Source: Martinezella hainanensis
GTDB taxonomy: Bacteria > Pseudomonadota > Alphaproteobacteria > Rhizobiales > Rhizobiaceae
DNA length: 64,000 nucleotides
Assembly: GCF_900094555.1 (NCBI RefSeq)
Contig: NZ_FMAC01000005.1
Location: forward strand, 186,001 to 250,000
Direction: 5' to 3'
A program made the translations under genes and the position numbers. The notes under the pieces were generated by a model. The model saw nothing but the letters and a program-made list of their open reading frames with translations. It did not search any database and was not told the origin of the DNA. Positions 9,053 to 18,066 of the stretch are shown piece after piece; position 1 is the first letter of the stretch, and each line of letters opens with the position of its first letter.

Positions 9053-9918
9053 GCGATGTCGTGCTGACTGAAAGCATGCAGGAGCCCCGCATCACGCGCA
9101 CTCGCCCGGTCTGGCTGTCTTTCGGACTGCTTGTTCCCTTCGCCTTCGTGGTCGTTCTTGGTGTTGCGGTATGGGCGCCACAGTGGCTTTCCGCTTGTGA
9201 TCCCGAGGCAGTCGATCCGAATGCGATCCTGTTGCCGCCCGACGGGCAGCACTGGTTTGGAACGGACGAACTGGGGCGAGATCTGTTTTCGCGCGTGGTC
9301 TATGGAACCTCGCAATCCCTGACCATCGGCATCGGCGCGACGCTGATTGCCAGTCTCGGCGGTATCGTGCTCGGGACGATGGCTGCGCTCGCTCCAAGGC
9401 CGATCGGCCGGCTTTTATTGCGCATCATCGATATCCTGCTTGCCTTTCCGGAAATGCTGCTTGCGCTGCTGGTGATCGCTGTTCTTGGGCGAGGGCCTGC
9501 CAATACGCTATTGGCGGTCGGGCTTGCCAGCATTGCTGGCTATGCCCGACTGATCCGCTCGCAGGTGCTTCAGATCAGGCTGTCGGGTTATGTCGAACAT
9601 GCCATAGCACTCGGCGAGCATCCGTGGACGATCATTGCCCGACATATCGTGCCCAACGCCATTCGGCCTCTTCTCATTCTCGCGACGGTTGGTGTGGGAA
9701 GTTCGGTACTATCGGCCTCGGCCCTAAGCTTTCTCGGACTTGGTGTCGTGCCGCCAGCGGCGGAGTGGGGCGCGCTCCTCGCCAATGGCCGCAATTTTCT
9801 CGATATCGCGCCCTGGACCAGCCTGCTGCCGGCAACCGTCGTCGCGCTTTCCGTCATCTCGATCACGCTCTTGGGGCGCCGGTTGCAAACCCTTCTTGCA
9901 ACGGGAGATCTGCGATGA
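9049..9918 (+). CDS. ABC transporter permease, DppC/OppC type
   Basis: 289 aa. The start is TTG at 9049, overlapping the previous stop; an excellent AAGGAGG at 9034-9040 with an 8-nt spacer supports this unusual start. Recognisable features are HWFGTDELGRDLFSRVVYGT near the N-terminus, a typical DppC signature, and later the EHPWTIIARHIVPNAIRPLLI coupling region. Membrane helices are spread through the rest. It pairs with the DppB-type permease. Confidence 0.9.
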   Translation: MSDVVLTESMQEPRITRTRPVWLSFGLLVPFAFVVVLGVAVWAPQWLSACDPEAVDPNAILLPPDGQHWFGTDELGRDLFSRVVYGTSQSLTIGIGATLIASLGGIVLGTMAALAPRPIGRLLLRIIDILLAFPEMLLALLVIAVLGRGPANTLLAVGLASIAGYARLIRSQVLQIRLSGYVEHAIALGEHPWTIIARHIVPNAIRPLLILATVGVGSSVLSASALSFLGLGVVPPAAEWGALLANGRNFLDIAPWTSLLPATVVALSVISITLLGRRLQTLLATGDLR

Positions 9919-11597
9919 ATATTCAGGCCGGCCTGCAGAATTTTCAGACCGCCGTTTCCGCGCCGCCCCTGCTGCTTTCGGTCAAAGGGTTGAGCGTGGC
10001 TTTTCGGACCCCGCAAGGTCGCGTGGATGCGGTTCGAGATCTGTCGCTACAGATTGCGCCCGGCGAAATCCTTGCATTGGTCGGCGAATCCGGGTCTGGA
10101 AAATCGGTAACTGCCCGGGCTATCGTCGGTCTCGCCGGATTGCGTTCGGTGGTAAAGGCCGACAGGATGGAGCTGACCGCTCATGATGGGCGCCCGCTGG
10201 ATCTTCTCGGCCTGTCCGATAGGGCCTGGCGGCATGTGCGCGGGCGTGAAATCGGTTTCATTCTCCAGGACGCGCTCGTATCGCTCGACCCCTTGAGGAC
10301 GATCGGTCGCGAAATCGCCGAGCCTATCCTCACGCATCGTCTGGCTCCGCGCTCGCTCGTATCACAGCACGTCGTGGAGTTGCTGGAACGTGTCGGCGTT
10401 CCCGAGCCTGAATCGCGGGTGGGGCAATATGCGCATCAATTGTCGGGCGGGCTACGGCAACGGGCATTGATTGCCTCCGCACTTGCCGGCCAGCCGCGCT
10501 TGCTCGTTGCCGACGAGCCGACGACGGCGCTGGATGTCAACGTCCAGAAAAAAGTACTCGCCATTTTCAGGGAGCTGGCTGGCGCCGGCCATGGCATCCT
10601 CCTGATCACGCATGATCTTTCCGTCGCTGCCCAGCTTGCCGATCGGGTTGCCGTGATGCAAAAGGGTCGGCTCGTGGAAACCGGCCCGGCGCGCAGCGTG
10701 CTATCAGAGCCGCAGCACGACTACACCCGGCAGCTTTTGGCAGCCGTACCGACGGCCGCCAATCGCGGTCATCGCCTCAGCGCACCAGATATGCCCCTGC
10801 CGGGCCGCGAGCCTGTACGCTCGGGCGAGCGTCTGTTGGAGATACGCAACGTATCGATGAGCTTCAGGCGTACGGACGGCAGCCTCCTGCGCGCCGTCCG
10901 CGACGTGTCGCTTCATATCGACAGCGGCGAAACGCTGGGGGTGGTCGGCGAATCCGGTTCGGGCAAGACCACGCTCGGCAAGGTCGCGCTCGCGCTGCAG
11001 CAACCGGATGCGGGGGAAGTGTTTTATGAAGGGCGGCCGTGGAGCGCACTTTCCGAACGCATGCGCCGCCCCCTCAGAGCCGGGATACAGACGATCAGTC
11101 AGGACCCGCTCAGCTCTTTCAATCCGCGCTTCACCGTTGAACGCATCATCGAGCAACCCTTGTTGCTCCGTGGTGGGCTCGGCAGATCGGAGCGTCGCGA
11201 GAAGATCATAGATCTGCTGAATCTGGTCGGGTTGCCGCAGGATCTGCTTGTCCGAAGGCCGACCGCACTTTCCGGTGGCCAACGCCAGCGCGTGTCGATC
11301 GCGCAGGCTCTTGCGGCCACGCCGAAGCTTTTGATTTGCGATGAGCCCGTTTCCGCGCTTGACGTCACGACGCAAGCCCAGGTTCTGGATCTGCTGGTCG
11401 ATCTGCAGGCAAGGCTCGGCCTGTCGATGATCTTTATCTCGCATGATCTGGGAGTGATCCAGCATATCAGCCACCGGATCGTCGTCATGAAGCAGGGAGC
11501 GATCGTCGAGGCCGGAACTGTGGAGGAGGTCTTCGAACGGCCTCGCCACGCCTATACGCGCGAACTTATTGCATCCGTGCCGAGGTTCTCGCGCTAA
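9915..11597 (+). CDS. fused double ABC ATPase, DppD-DppF type
   Basis: 560 aa with two complete nucleotide-binding domains. Domain 1 has Walker A GESGSGKS (57-64), signature LSGGLRQR and Walker B LLVADEP. Domain 2 has Walker A GESGSGKT (about 345-352), signature LSGGQRQR and LLICDEP. In most peptide importers these are two proteins; the fusion is common in rhizobia. Each half ends with the HDYTRQLLAAVP/HAYTRELIASVP motif of the oligopeptide family. The ATG overlaps the permease stop as ATGA. It is the last gene of the importer operon. Confidence 0.93.
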   Translation: MNIQAGLQNFQTAVSAPPLLLSVKGLSVAFRTPQGRVDAVRDLSLQIAPGEILALVGESGSGKSVTARAIVGLAGLRSVVKADRMELTAHDGRPLDLLGLSDRAWRHVRGREIGFILQDALVSLDPLRTIGREIAEPILTHRLAPRSLVSQHVVELLERVGVPEPESRVGQYAHQLSGGLRQRALIASALAGQPRLLVADEPTTALDVNVQKKVLAIFRELAGAGHGILLITHDLSVAAQLADRVAVMQKGRLVETGPARSVLSEPQHDYTRQLLAAVPTAANRGHRLSAPDMPLPGREPVRSGERLLEIRNVSMSFRRTDGSLLRAVRDVSLHIDSGETLGVVGESGSGKTTLGKVALALQQPDAGEVFYEGRPWSALSERMRRPLRAGIQTISQDPLSSFNPRFTVERIIEQPLLLRGGLGRSERREKIIDLLNLVGLPQDLLVRRPTALSGGQRQRVSIAQALAATPKLLICDEPVSALDVTTQAQVLDLLVDLQARLGLSMIFISHDLGVIQHISHRIVVMKQGAIVEAGTVEEVFERPRHAYTRELIASVPRFSR

Positions 11598-12296
11598 AGG
11601 CTTGGTCGTAAGGTAGCTTACCTCTCATTGTCGTCGGCAAATAGCCGGTGCCGACCTAACTGCTGTCGGCGTCTCACCCTTGAGAAGCATCACATCGTCA
11701 ACCTGTCCGGCATTGGCTCGATGGTATCTGCCAAAATGGACGGGAACTGAGATACCGACGTTGCCGCCGGGATCGTTGGCGACCAGCGTTTCGTCCGAAA
11801 AGCCATTGCCGCTGATCTTGCCGTCACGAGGGCGACGAGAGAGATTGTCGACGCCGCCTTGCAGGGGGCATCATTCAAATGACCGCTGGCCAGGCCAACT
11901 CCAGTCCCCACTTCCAGTGCGAGATTGCATCGTCTGCTTATCCGATAGTCCGGGTTTGCGCGTTGCTCGCTCCATTTATGAGCGGCCTTTTACAATATCA
12001 TGCACACTTATTGGTCTGCATTGCTTTTTTTGATATAAGTGAAATTGAAGTAACATTTACTAATATAAGTTATGGCATAAATTTAATAATCATATATTTT
12101 GTGTATAATCTGAAAATACCTTCATTCGCAATCGATGGCTTTCATATTAATTGAATATTGCAAAAGAATAATTCTTTGCGCTACATCAATTGTATGATGC
12201 CTTTGCATAAGGTTGACGCTATTGATTCGAGAGAGCTCGGATTCCTGAATGTCGAGACGGTGAGGTGGGGCGCATATTGTTACGGGAGGAGGAGAC
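11598..12296. other. intergenic region with AT-rich patch and possible gene remnant
   Basis: About 11665-11880 reads through as coding-like protein in one plus frame with a single internal stop, which may be a decayed gene, but no family was recognised. From roughly 11980 to 12180 the sequence becomes strikingly AT-rich (long runs of A/T around ATATATTTTG and TAATAATC), unlike the GC-rich surroundings. No credible intact gene was found here. Confidence 0.5.
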
Positions 12297-12907
12297 ATGA
12301 ATGGGGTAGGGTTGTTCAAGCTCATAAGGCGTTCCTATGGGCGCTTGCCCATATTGGCAAAACGACCGGGTGGAGGATTGTGATGGTTGGCCGGACCACC
12401 GCCGCCGCCGCCAATTCAGGCATATTGCAAGAGCGTTACGGCGACTGGACGCTTACCATCGTCAATCGGGGAACTGCCAATCATGCGCGGCCGCATTATG
12501 CGATTTCTTACACGCTGTATGATCTGCAGACGAACACGCCAGTGCTTTCGATCGAGCTCACTCCCGAGGGGGGAAGTCTGAGAGGCTTGCTGGCCTTGCC
12601 GCTGGGGCTGCATCTACGGAGCGGCCGGTTGCCGCGAGGTGACGAAGCTGCTTTGGGGCTGACTCAGCCGTTCGGTGCCGCCTCTTCGCGTGGCTGCCCG
12701 GTCGAGCTGAAGCTCGATGCAGCCATGATAGCCAGCCTGCGGCGGCGGCGTAGCCTCCGCGTAATGCTGGCGGCGACCGATACGGGTCGCGATATGGGCT
12801 ACGTCATTTCGCTCAATGGGTTTGCCGAAGCGCTCAGCCGGGCGCTCTCCATTGTCGATCCTTATGCCGCAAGAACTGACATCGGATCGGGCTTGACCCT
12901 TCAGTAG
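12297..12907 (+). pseudogene. IalB-family protein gene with probable 5' frameshift
   Basis: The C-terminal frame (open from 12158 to 12907) encodes the pattern of invasion-associated locus B proteins: YGDWTLTI, a VLSIELTPEGG segment, LLALPLGLHL, then CPVELKLDAAMIASLRRR and YVISLNGFAEAL. Those proteins are normally exported. Here the good start, ATG 12297 preceded by GGGAGGAGGAGA, is in another frame and begins MNGVGLFKLIRRS before a stop at about 12383, while the IalB frame has no good signal peptide. An indel near 12330-12390 would join the two. The alternative is a shortened cytosolic protein from ATG 12382. Confidence 0.55.
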
Positions 12908-13048
12908 CAGGTCATCGCATGTGATGGATGGCGTTTTCTCCGAGCCGCAAGGGCATATAGACGGATCCAATGGCCGCCCTTTCCATTGTTTTCGCAGAGG
13001 TATCGAATGTCGCAGACCGAGCTTCGGCGGGTTGCTCGAATTCCGATT

Positions 13049-13933
13049 TCAAGTTTCTCGGGTAAGGCTTGCAAGCAATGTCCGGCGCGCCTCGCTCAGA
13101 TGTGCCGTGCAGGTCTGGCTGATTTTCCATTGGTCCCTTGAGAGAATCGCATCGATATAGGCCAGATGCTGGTGCACAGCCGCTTCGTTACGAACGCGCT
13201 CGTCTTTCTTGTTCCATTGATAATGGTAGAAGAAAATCAGCGAGATGACATGGTAGAATTCCGTGACGAAGCGATTGCTGGACGCGCTGTTGATCAAGCG
13301 ATGCAGCCGCTCGTCGAGAAGTGAGAACCGATGATAGTCGGTCTCGATCGTCTCCAGCAGTTCAAGATGCTCGGTTCGCAGTCTGCGTAGTTCGTTCCAG
13401 CTCGGGTCGTCGTCATCGAGCTCCGCGAAGCGCATGACGGACCGCATTTCGAAAATTTCGCGGATATCGGAAAGTTCGTTGGCAAATTCCAGCGTCATGC
13501 CGCGGAAGACCCATTTGCCGCCGGCTTCGCGCTCCATCAGGCCAAAATGCCGAAAGCTCTGAAGAAACTCGCGGATCGTCGTCGTCGACACGCCGAATTG
13601 CCGCGCGAGCTGAAGCGCATTGATTGCCTGGCCCGGTCCGCTGTCGGATTGGAGTATCCATTTCAGGAACGCGCGTTCGACCATCAATGTCGGTGGGATG
13701 GTCTCTGCTTCGGCATAGAGCTCGGATGGTTCTGCCTGCCGCAGGACTACTCTGTCTGTGGAAAGCAGGCCGCTCTCCATAGCCGCCGCGAGGCACTTGC
13801 GGACCGTCGTTCTGCTGGTACCGAGGGTTCGGCCGATCTCCCGTTCCGAGCCAAGAGGGCGACCGTGACCAACGGATTGTACATGGCGCAGGAACTCGTT
13901 GAACTGCCGCTTGAAGAGGTTTTCTGAACGCAT
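13049..13933 (-). CDS. GntR/FCD-family regulator with two winged helices
   Basis: 294 aa. The first GntR-type winged helix lies near residues 20-62 (RPLGSEREIGRTLGTSRTTV), the second near 95-145 (LQLARQFGVSTTTIREFLQS and a wing GGKWVFRGM), and a FadR-type C-terminal FCD domain with Asp/His residues follows (for example DERLHRLI and HQHLAYIDAI). FCD domains sense small acids or sugars. The gene is divergent from the importer at 14089, about 155 bp apart, and is the obvious candidate regulator of the 14089-21116 operon. Two DNA-binding domains in one chain are unusual for FadR-type proteins. Confidence 0.85.
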   Translation of the reverse strand: MRSENLFKRQFNEFLRHVQSVGHGRPLGSEREIGRTLGTSRTTVRKCLAAAMESGLLSTDRVVLRQAEPSELYAEAETIPPTLMVERAFLKWILQSDSGPGQAINALQLARQFGVSTTTIREFLQSFRHFGLMEREAGGKWVFRGMTLEFANELSDIREIFEMRSVMRFAELDDDDPSWNELRRLRTEHLELLETIETDYHRFSLLDERLHRLINSASSNRFVTEFYHVISLIFFYHYQWNKKDERVRNEAAVHQHLAYIDAILSRDQWKISQTCTAHLSEARRTLLASLTRET

Positions 13934-14088
13934 GGCGACGAAATCCCGATTGGTTTTTTAAACATAAAATACCACTTTAAATCGATCGCCTCAACCGTGT
14001 AGATTCTGTCTCAAGCTAGGGAGGATAGCTCGGGAATGAGACCAGCACATCTCGTTGCTCATTGGCGCGGCCGGGAGGATGGCGTCGC

Positions 14089-14772
14089 ATGAGCTACACT
14101 TTCGATTTCGAGGGCCTGCTTCCCTATTGGGATCAGTTTGCGGAAGGCGTCTGGCTGACGATCCAGCTTTCGGTGGCGGCAACCATTGCCGGCTTCGTGT
14201 TGGGCACGCTCTGTGCGATCGCACGAACCAGCGGCTCGGCGATGCTGAAGACCGTCGTCGGCACCTATGTCGACGTCATTCGCAACACGCCGCTGCTCGT
14301 TCAGCTGTTCATCATCTATTTTGGCATAGCCACGCTTGGCTTGCGCATCCCGGCCAATGTCGCTGCAATCGTCGCGCTCGTCGTCAACATCGGCGCCTAT
14401 GTCTGCGAGATCATGCGTGCCGGCATCGAGGCCGTTCCGAAGGCTCAGATCGAGGCGGCCGAATGTCTTGGACTTTCGCCTGCGCAAACCTACTGGCATG
14501 TCATTCTCCAGCCGGCGGTCGAACGGGTCTATCCGGCGCTCGTCAGTCAGTTCGTGCTGCTCATGCTCGCATCGTCGATCACGTCACAGATTTCGGCGGA
14601 GGAGTTGACGGCTGTCGCCAATCGCATCCAGTCCGACACGTTCCTGTCCTTCGAGACCTACATCGTCGTCGGCGCCCTTTATCTGGCGCTGTCCTTTCTC
14701 ATGCGATGGGTGCTTCTCGGAATAGGCTTCGTGGTTTTCAAGCGCCAGCGCAAGCTCGGCACGGCCTTGTGA
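14089..14772 (+). CDS. polar amino acid-type ABC permease 1
   Basis: 227 aa. The start ATG 14089 is preceded by GGGAGGA; a longer frame from 14062 lacks support. The protein has the His/Glu/Gln/Arg permease layout: VWLTIQLSVAATIAGFVLG, then VIRNTPLLVQLFIIYFG, and the coupling motif AAECLGLSPAQTYWHVILQPA. It forms a heterodimeric pore with the next gene product, which follows 10 bp later. Transporters of this family usually take amino acids, opines or related polar compounds. Confidence 0.9.
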   Translation: MSYTFDFEGLLPYWDQFAEGVWLTIQLSVAATIAGFVLGTLCAIARTSGSAMLKTVVGTYVDVIRNTPLLVQLFIIYFGIATLGLRIPANVAAIVALVVNIGAYVCEIMRAGIEAVPKAQIEAAECLGLSPAQTYWHVILQPAVERVYPALVSQFVLLMLASSITSQISAEELTAVANRIQSDTFLSFETYIVVGALYLALSFLMRWVLLGIGFVVFKRQRKLGTAL

Positions 14773-14782
14773 GGAGGAGCCC

Positions 14783-15436
14783 ATGCCCACTTTCGGCCTG
14801 ACACAGTTCATCTTCCTGCTCGAGGCGGCCGTCTGGACGCTCGCATTGTCGGCGCTTGGTTTCATCGGCGGCGGCTTGGTCGGTTTCGTTGTGGCTCTGG
14901 CACGCATCTCGCCGAGCCGCATCATTCGCTGGACCGCGACGGCCTATGTGCAGCTGATCCAGGGAACGCCTTTGCTGGTGCTGCTCTTCATCGTCTATTT
15001 CGGGCTCAGCATCGCCGGCTTCAACAATCTTCCGGCCTTGCTGGCGGCCGGTGTCGCGATCACGCTCTACACTTCGGCCTTTCTTGCCGAGATCTGGCGC
15101 GGCTCTATCCGGTCGATTGCCAAGACACAATGGGAGGCCGCGGAATGTCTTGGCCTCTCGCGCTGGCAGCGCATGACGCGGGTCATTCTTCCGCAGTCGC
15201 TGCGTATCGCGACGCCACCCACGGTCGGCTTCCTGGTTCAGGTGATAAAGAACACATCGCTCGCATCGGCGATCGGTTTTGTCGAGCTCGCTCAGGCCGG
15301 CAAGCTGATCAACAATTCCACCTTTCAGCCGTTCAGCATCTTCATGGTGGTCGCCGCAATCTATTTCGCCATCTGCTTCCCGCTCACGCTCGCCAGCCGG
15401 AAACTGGAAAGGAAACTGAATGTCTCCAATCGTTAG
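14783..15436 (+). CDS. polar amino acid-type ABC permease 2
   Basis: 217 aa with the same family hallmarks as its neighbour: LIQGTPLLVLLFIVYFG and EAAECLGLSRWQRMTRVILP. GAGGAGGAG precedes the ATG. Its end overlaps the start of the ATPase gene by 17 nt, so the three genes are tightly coupled. Confidence 0.9.
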   Translation: MPTFGLTQFIFLLEAAVWTLALSALGFIGGGLVGFVVALARISPSRIIRWTATAYVQLIQGTPLLVLLFIVYFGLSIAGFNNLPALLAAGVAITLYTSAFLAEIWRGSIRSIAKTQWEAAECLGLSRWQRMTRVILPQSLRIATPPTVGFLVQVIKNTSLASAIGFVELAQAGKLINNSTFQPFSIFMVVAAIYFAICFPLTLASRKLERKLNVSNR

Positions 15437-16148
15437 ATTATCCGATGTCCGCAAGAGCTTTGGCACGCTGCAGGTCCTGAATGGTGTGTCCTTCTCGGTC
15501 GAACCCGGCGAAGTGGTGGCCATCATCGGCCAGTCCGGTTCGGGCAAGTCGACAGCTCTGCGATGCATCGATGCGCTGGAGACCATTCAAGGCGGCGAGA
15601 TCGAGGTTTGCGGCCACAAGATTCACTCGCCGGACTTAGATAAACGTGCGCTTCGTCGCGACGTCGGCATTGTCTTCCAGAGCTATAACCTCTTCCCGCA
15701 CCTGACCGTCCTGGAGAATGCGGCGCTGGCACTGACCTGCGTCAAGAAGCTGAGCAAGGCCGAAGCTCGGGACATATCGCTCGACTGTCTTGGCCGGGTG
15801 GGGCTTGCGGAGAAGGCCTCCTTCTACCCGGAGCAGCTGTCCGGCGGCCAGCAACAGCGAGCTGCAATCGCCCGGTCATTGGCCATGCAACCGCAAGTCA
15901 TGCTCTTCGACGAGGTGACGTCTGCGCTTGATCCGCAACTGACCGGCGAAGTGCTGAAGGTCATCGAAAATCTCGCGCGCGGCGGCATGACGATGATCCT
16001 CGTCACCCATGAAATGGCGTTCGCCCGCAAGGTGGCGAGCAACATCCTTTACATGCATCTCGGCAGGGTCTGGGAGCATGGACCGGCGGCCCTGCTCGAC
16101 GCGCCTCAGACCGAGGAACTGCGCAGTTTCGTCGGCAATGGGCTTTGA
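15420..16148 (+). CDS. polar amino acid-type ABC ATPase (GlnQ-like)
   Basis: 242 aa. Walker A GQSGSGKS (37-44), the Q-loop in VFQSYNLFPHLTV, signature LSGGQQQRAAIARSL, Walker B VMLFDEVTSALDP and switch His in VTHEM are all intact. It energises the two permeases upstream. Its length and motifs match GlnQ/HisP-type ATPases. Confidence 0.94.
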   Translation: MSPIVRLSDVRKSFGTLQVLNGVSFSVEPGEVVAIIGQSGSGKSTALRCIDALETIQGGEIEVCGHKIHSPDLDKRALRRDVGIVFQSYNLFPHLTVLENAALALTCVKKLSKAEARDISLDCLGRVGLAEKASFYPEQLSGGQQQRAAIARSLAMQPQVMLFDEVTSALDPQLTGEVLKVIENLARGGMTMILVTHEMAFARKVASNILYMHLGRVWEHGPAALLDAPQTEELRSFVGNGL

Positions 16149-16194
16149 GAACCACGGGCCGCGAAACGCAATCAAAATAAACCGGAGGAGAACC

Positions 16195-16986
16195 ATGAAG
16201 CGTCGTCATATTCTAGCAGCCACCGCACTTGCGATCCTGGGCACGTTTGCCAGTCATGCGCAGGCAGATGCCCTTGCCGATATCCAGGCGCGGAAAAAGG
16301 TGCTGATCGCCCTTGATCTCGGCTCGCCGCCGTTCGGCATGATCGATGCCAACATGCAGCCCTATGGCTCCGATGTCGAAGTTGCCAAGCTTCTCGCTGA
16401 GCAGCTCGGCCAGCCGCTGGACGTCGTCCAGGTGACCAGCCCCAACCGCATCCCCTATCTGCAGACGGGCAAGGCGGATATGGTGATTGCTTCGCTCAGT
16501 GTGACGGACGAGCGCAAGAGGGTCATCGACTATTCCAAGCCCTACGGCGTGATCCAATCGGTCATCGCGGCGCCTGCCGGCCAGAGCGTCAAGACCATAG
16601 CCGATCTGAAGGGCAAGCGCATCGGAACCACGCGCGGCAGCGTCAACGACAAGGAAGTCACGAAGGTCAACGATGGCGCGGAAATCGTGCGTTACGATGA
16701 CGACGCGACCCTGGTCACGGCACTCGTCAGCGGCCAGGTTGATGTGATGGCGACGTCGCCGCAAATCATGAAGGCGGCCAACGAGCGCAATCCCGCGTCG
16801 AAGTTCGAGGTGAAGATGGTACTCAAGGTATTTCCCTACGCCATCGGTATTCGCAAGGGCGAGGCCGCCTTGAAGCAGCGGCTCGACAAGTTCGTCGACG
16901 AGAACCTCGCGAACGGCAAACTCAACGAGATCTACAAGAAATATAACGGCGTCGACCTGCCGGCCGACATTGCCACCCTGAACTGA
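16195..16986 (+). CDS. ABC transporter substrate-binding protein, family 3
   Basis: 263 aa. The start ATG 16195 follows CGGAGGAG; longer frames overlap the ATPase gene. The signal peptide is cleaved after AQA at about residue 24. The family-3 pattern is clear: SPPFGMIDANMQPYGSDVEVAKLLAEQLG, then DMVIASLSVTDERKRVIDYS, followed by KGKRIGTTRGS. Typical ligands are amino acids, but the enzymes downstream look like sugar-acid or hydroxy-acid catabolism, so the ligand is uncertain. A stable hairpin follows the stop codon. Confidence 0.92.
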   Translation: MKRRHILAATALAILGTFASHAQADALADIQARKKVLIALDLGSPPFGMIDANMQPYGSDVEVAKLLAEQLGQPLDVVQVTSPNRIPYLQTGKADMVIASLSVTDERKRVIDYSKPYGVIQSVIAAPAGQSVKTIADLKGKRIGTTRGSVNDKEVTKVNDGAEIVRYDDDATLVTALVSGQVDVMATSPQIMKAANERNPASKFEVKMVLKVFPYAIGIRKGEAALKQRLDKFVDENLANGKLNEIYKKYNGVDLPADIATLN

Positions 16987-16998
16987 TCTGTTTCCAGC

Positions 16999-17022
16999 GA
17001 ACCGGGCGGAAGCGTCCGGTTC
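16999..17022 (+). terminator. intercistronic hairpin after the binding-protein gene
   Basis: GAACCGG at 16999-17005 pairs perfectly with CCGGTTC at 17016-17022 across a 10-nt loop. There is no T-run, so it may protect the 3' end of the binding-protein message or attenuate transcription into the enzyme genes rather than fully terminate. Confidence 0.55.
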
Positions 17023-17052
17023 ACTCCCCCAATCCGGAAGAGGTATCGTCAC

Positions 17053-18066
17053 GTGAAAGCCCTGTTGATCGAAAGTGAAGGCGTCAGCCGTTTCACCGAT
17101 GTCGCTCGCCCGCAGCTCGGGGAAGGCGATGTCCGCATTGCCGTCCGTCATGTCGGCATCTGCGGGAGTGATCTCAACACGTTTCGAGGTCTCAACCCGC
17201 TCGTGGAGCTGCCGCGCATTCCCGGGCACGAGATCGGCGGCGAGATCATCGAGGCAGGGTCGGGCGTTTCGTCCGCCTATCAGCCGGGGCGGCGCGTCAT
17301 CGTTCTTCCCTATACCAGTTGCGGCACGTGCTCCTCCTGCCGCAAGGGGCGGGTGAATGCCTGCCGCTACAATCGGACGCTTGGCGTTCAGCAGGATGGC
17401 GGCCTTGCCGAAGAGATCGTTCTTCCTGCGGAGAAGCTCATCCTGAATGACACGCTCGACCCTCGCTTTCTTGCCTTGGTCGAGCCGCTATCGGTAGGCT
17501 TCCATGCGGTGGCACGCGGCCGCGTGTCGTCAAGCGATCGTATCGTCGTGCTGGGCTGCGGCATGATCGGCATGGGCGTGGTGATCGGGGCCGTTGCCCG
17601 CGGCGCTGACGTGATCGCCGTCGATCTCAGCCCGGAAAAGACCACGCTGGCAAAGCAGTTCGGCGCTCGCCATACAATCAATGCCGGCACGGAAGATGTC
17701 GGAGCGCGCATCGTGGAGCTGACGAGCGATCAGGGCGTCGATGTGGCCTTCGAGGCGGTCGGTCTTCCCGAAACCTTTCGCCAGGCGATCGATCTGGCCG
17801 GCTTCTGCGGCCGTGTCGTCTATGTCGGCTATGCCAAGGCGCCCGTTACCTATCAGACGCAAATGTTCAACCTCAAGGAATTGGACATCATGGGGTCGCG
17901 CAACGCCACGAAATCCGATTTCGATGCGGTGATCGCCTATCTCGAGACGATCGGCGATCGTGCAGCCTCGCTCATTTCCAAGGTCATCCCCTTCGCCGAG
18001 GCCGAAGGCGCATTGCCCTTCTGGGACAAGAACCGCGACGTTTTAAAGGTCATTGTCGAAAGATGA
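17053..18066 (+). CDS. zinc-dependent alcohol dehydrogenase (sugar-acid type MDR)
   Basis: 337 aa from GTG 17053, with GGAAGAGG just upstream. Catalytic zinc ligands are Cys37, His59 and Glu60; structural zinc ligands are Cys90, Cys93, Cys96 and Cys104 in CGTCSSCRKGRVNAC. The NAD-binding GCGMIG lies at 168-173. The fold and motifs fit the polyol/aldonate dehydrogenases related to RspB, idonate and L-galactonate dehydrogenases. It probably oxidises a secondary alcohol of a sugar acid or polyol brought in by the upstream importer. The SDR gene overlaps its end by 4 nt. Confidence 0.88.
   Translation: MKALLIESEGVSRFTDVARPQLGEGDVRIAVRHVGICGSDLNTFRGLNPLVELPRIPGHEIGGEIIEAGSGVSSAYQPGRRVIVLPYTSCGTCSSCRKGRVNACRYNRTLGVQQDGGLAEEIVLPAEKLILNDTLDPRFLALVEPLSVGFHAVARGRVSSSDRIVVLGCGMIGMGVVIGAVARGADVIAVDLSPEKTTLAKQFGARHTINAGTEDVGARIVELTSDQGVDVAFEAVGLPETFRQAIDLAGFCGRVVYVGYAKAPVTYQTQMFNLKELDIMGSRNATKSDFDAVIAYLETIGDRAASLISKVIPFAEAEGALPFWDKNRDVLKVIVER

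Noticed and set aside
11690..11911. 73-aa minus-strand ORF after the importer operon
   Set aside because: It has no ribosome-binding site or known family; the opposite frame looks slightly more protein-like but contains a stop.
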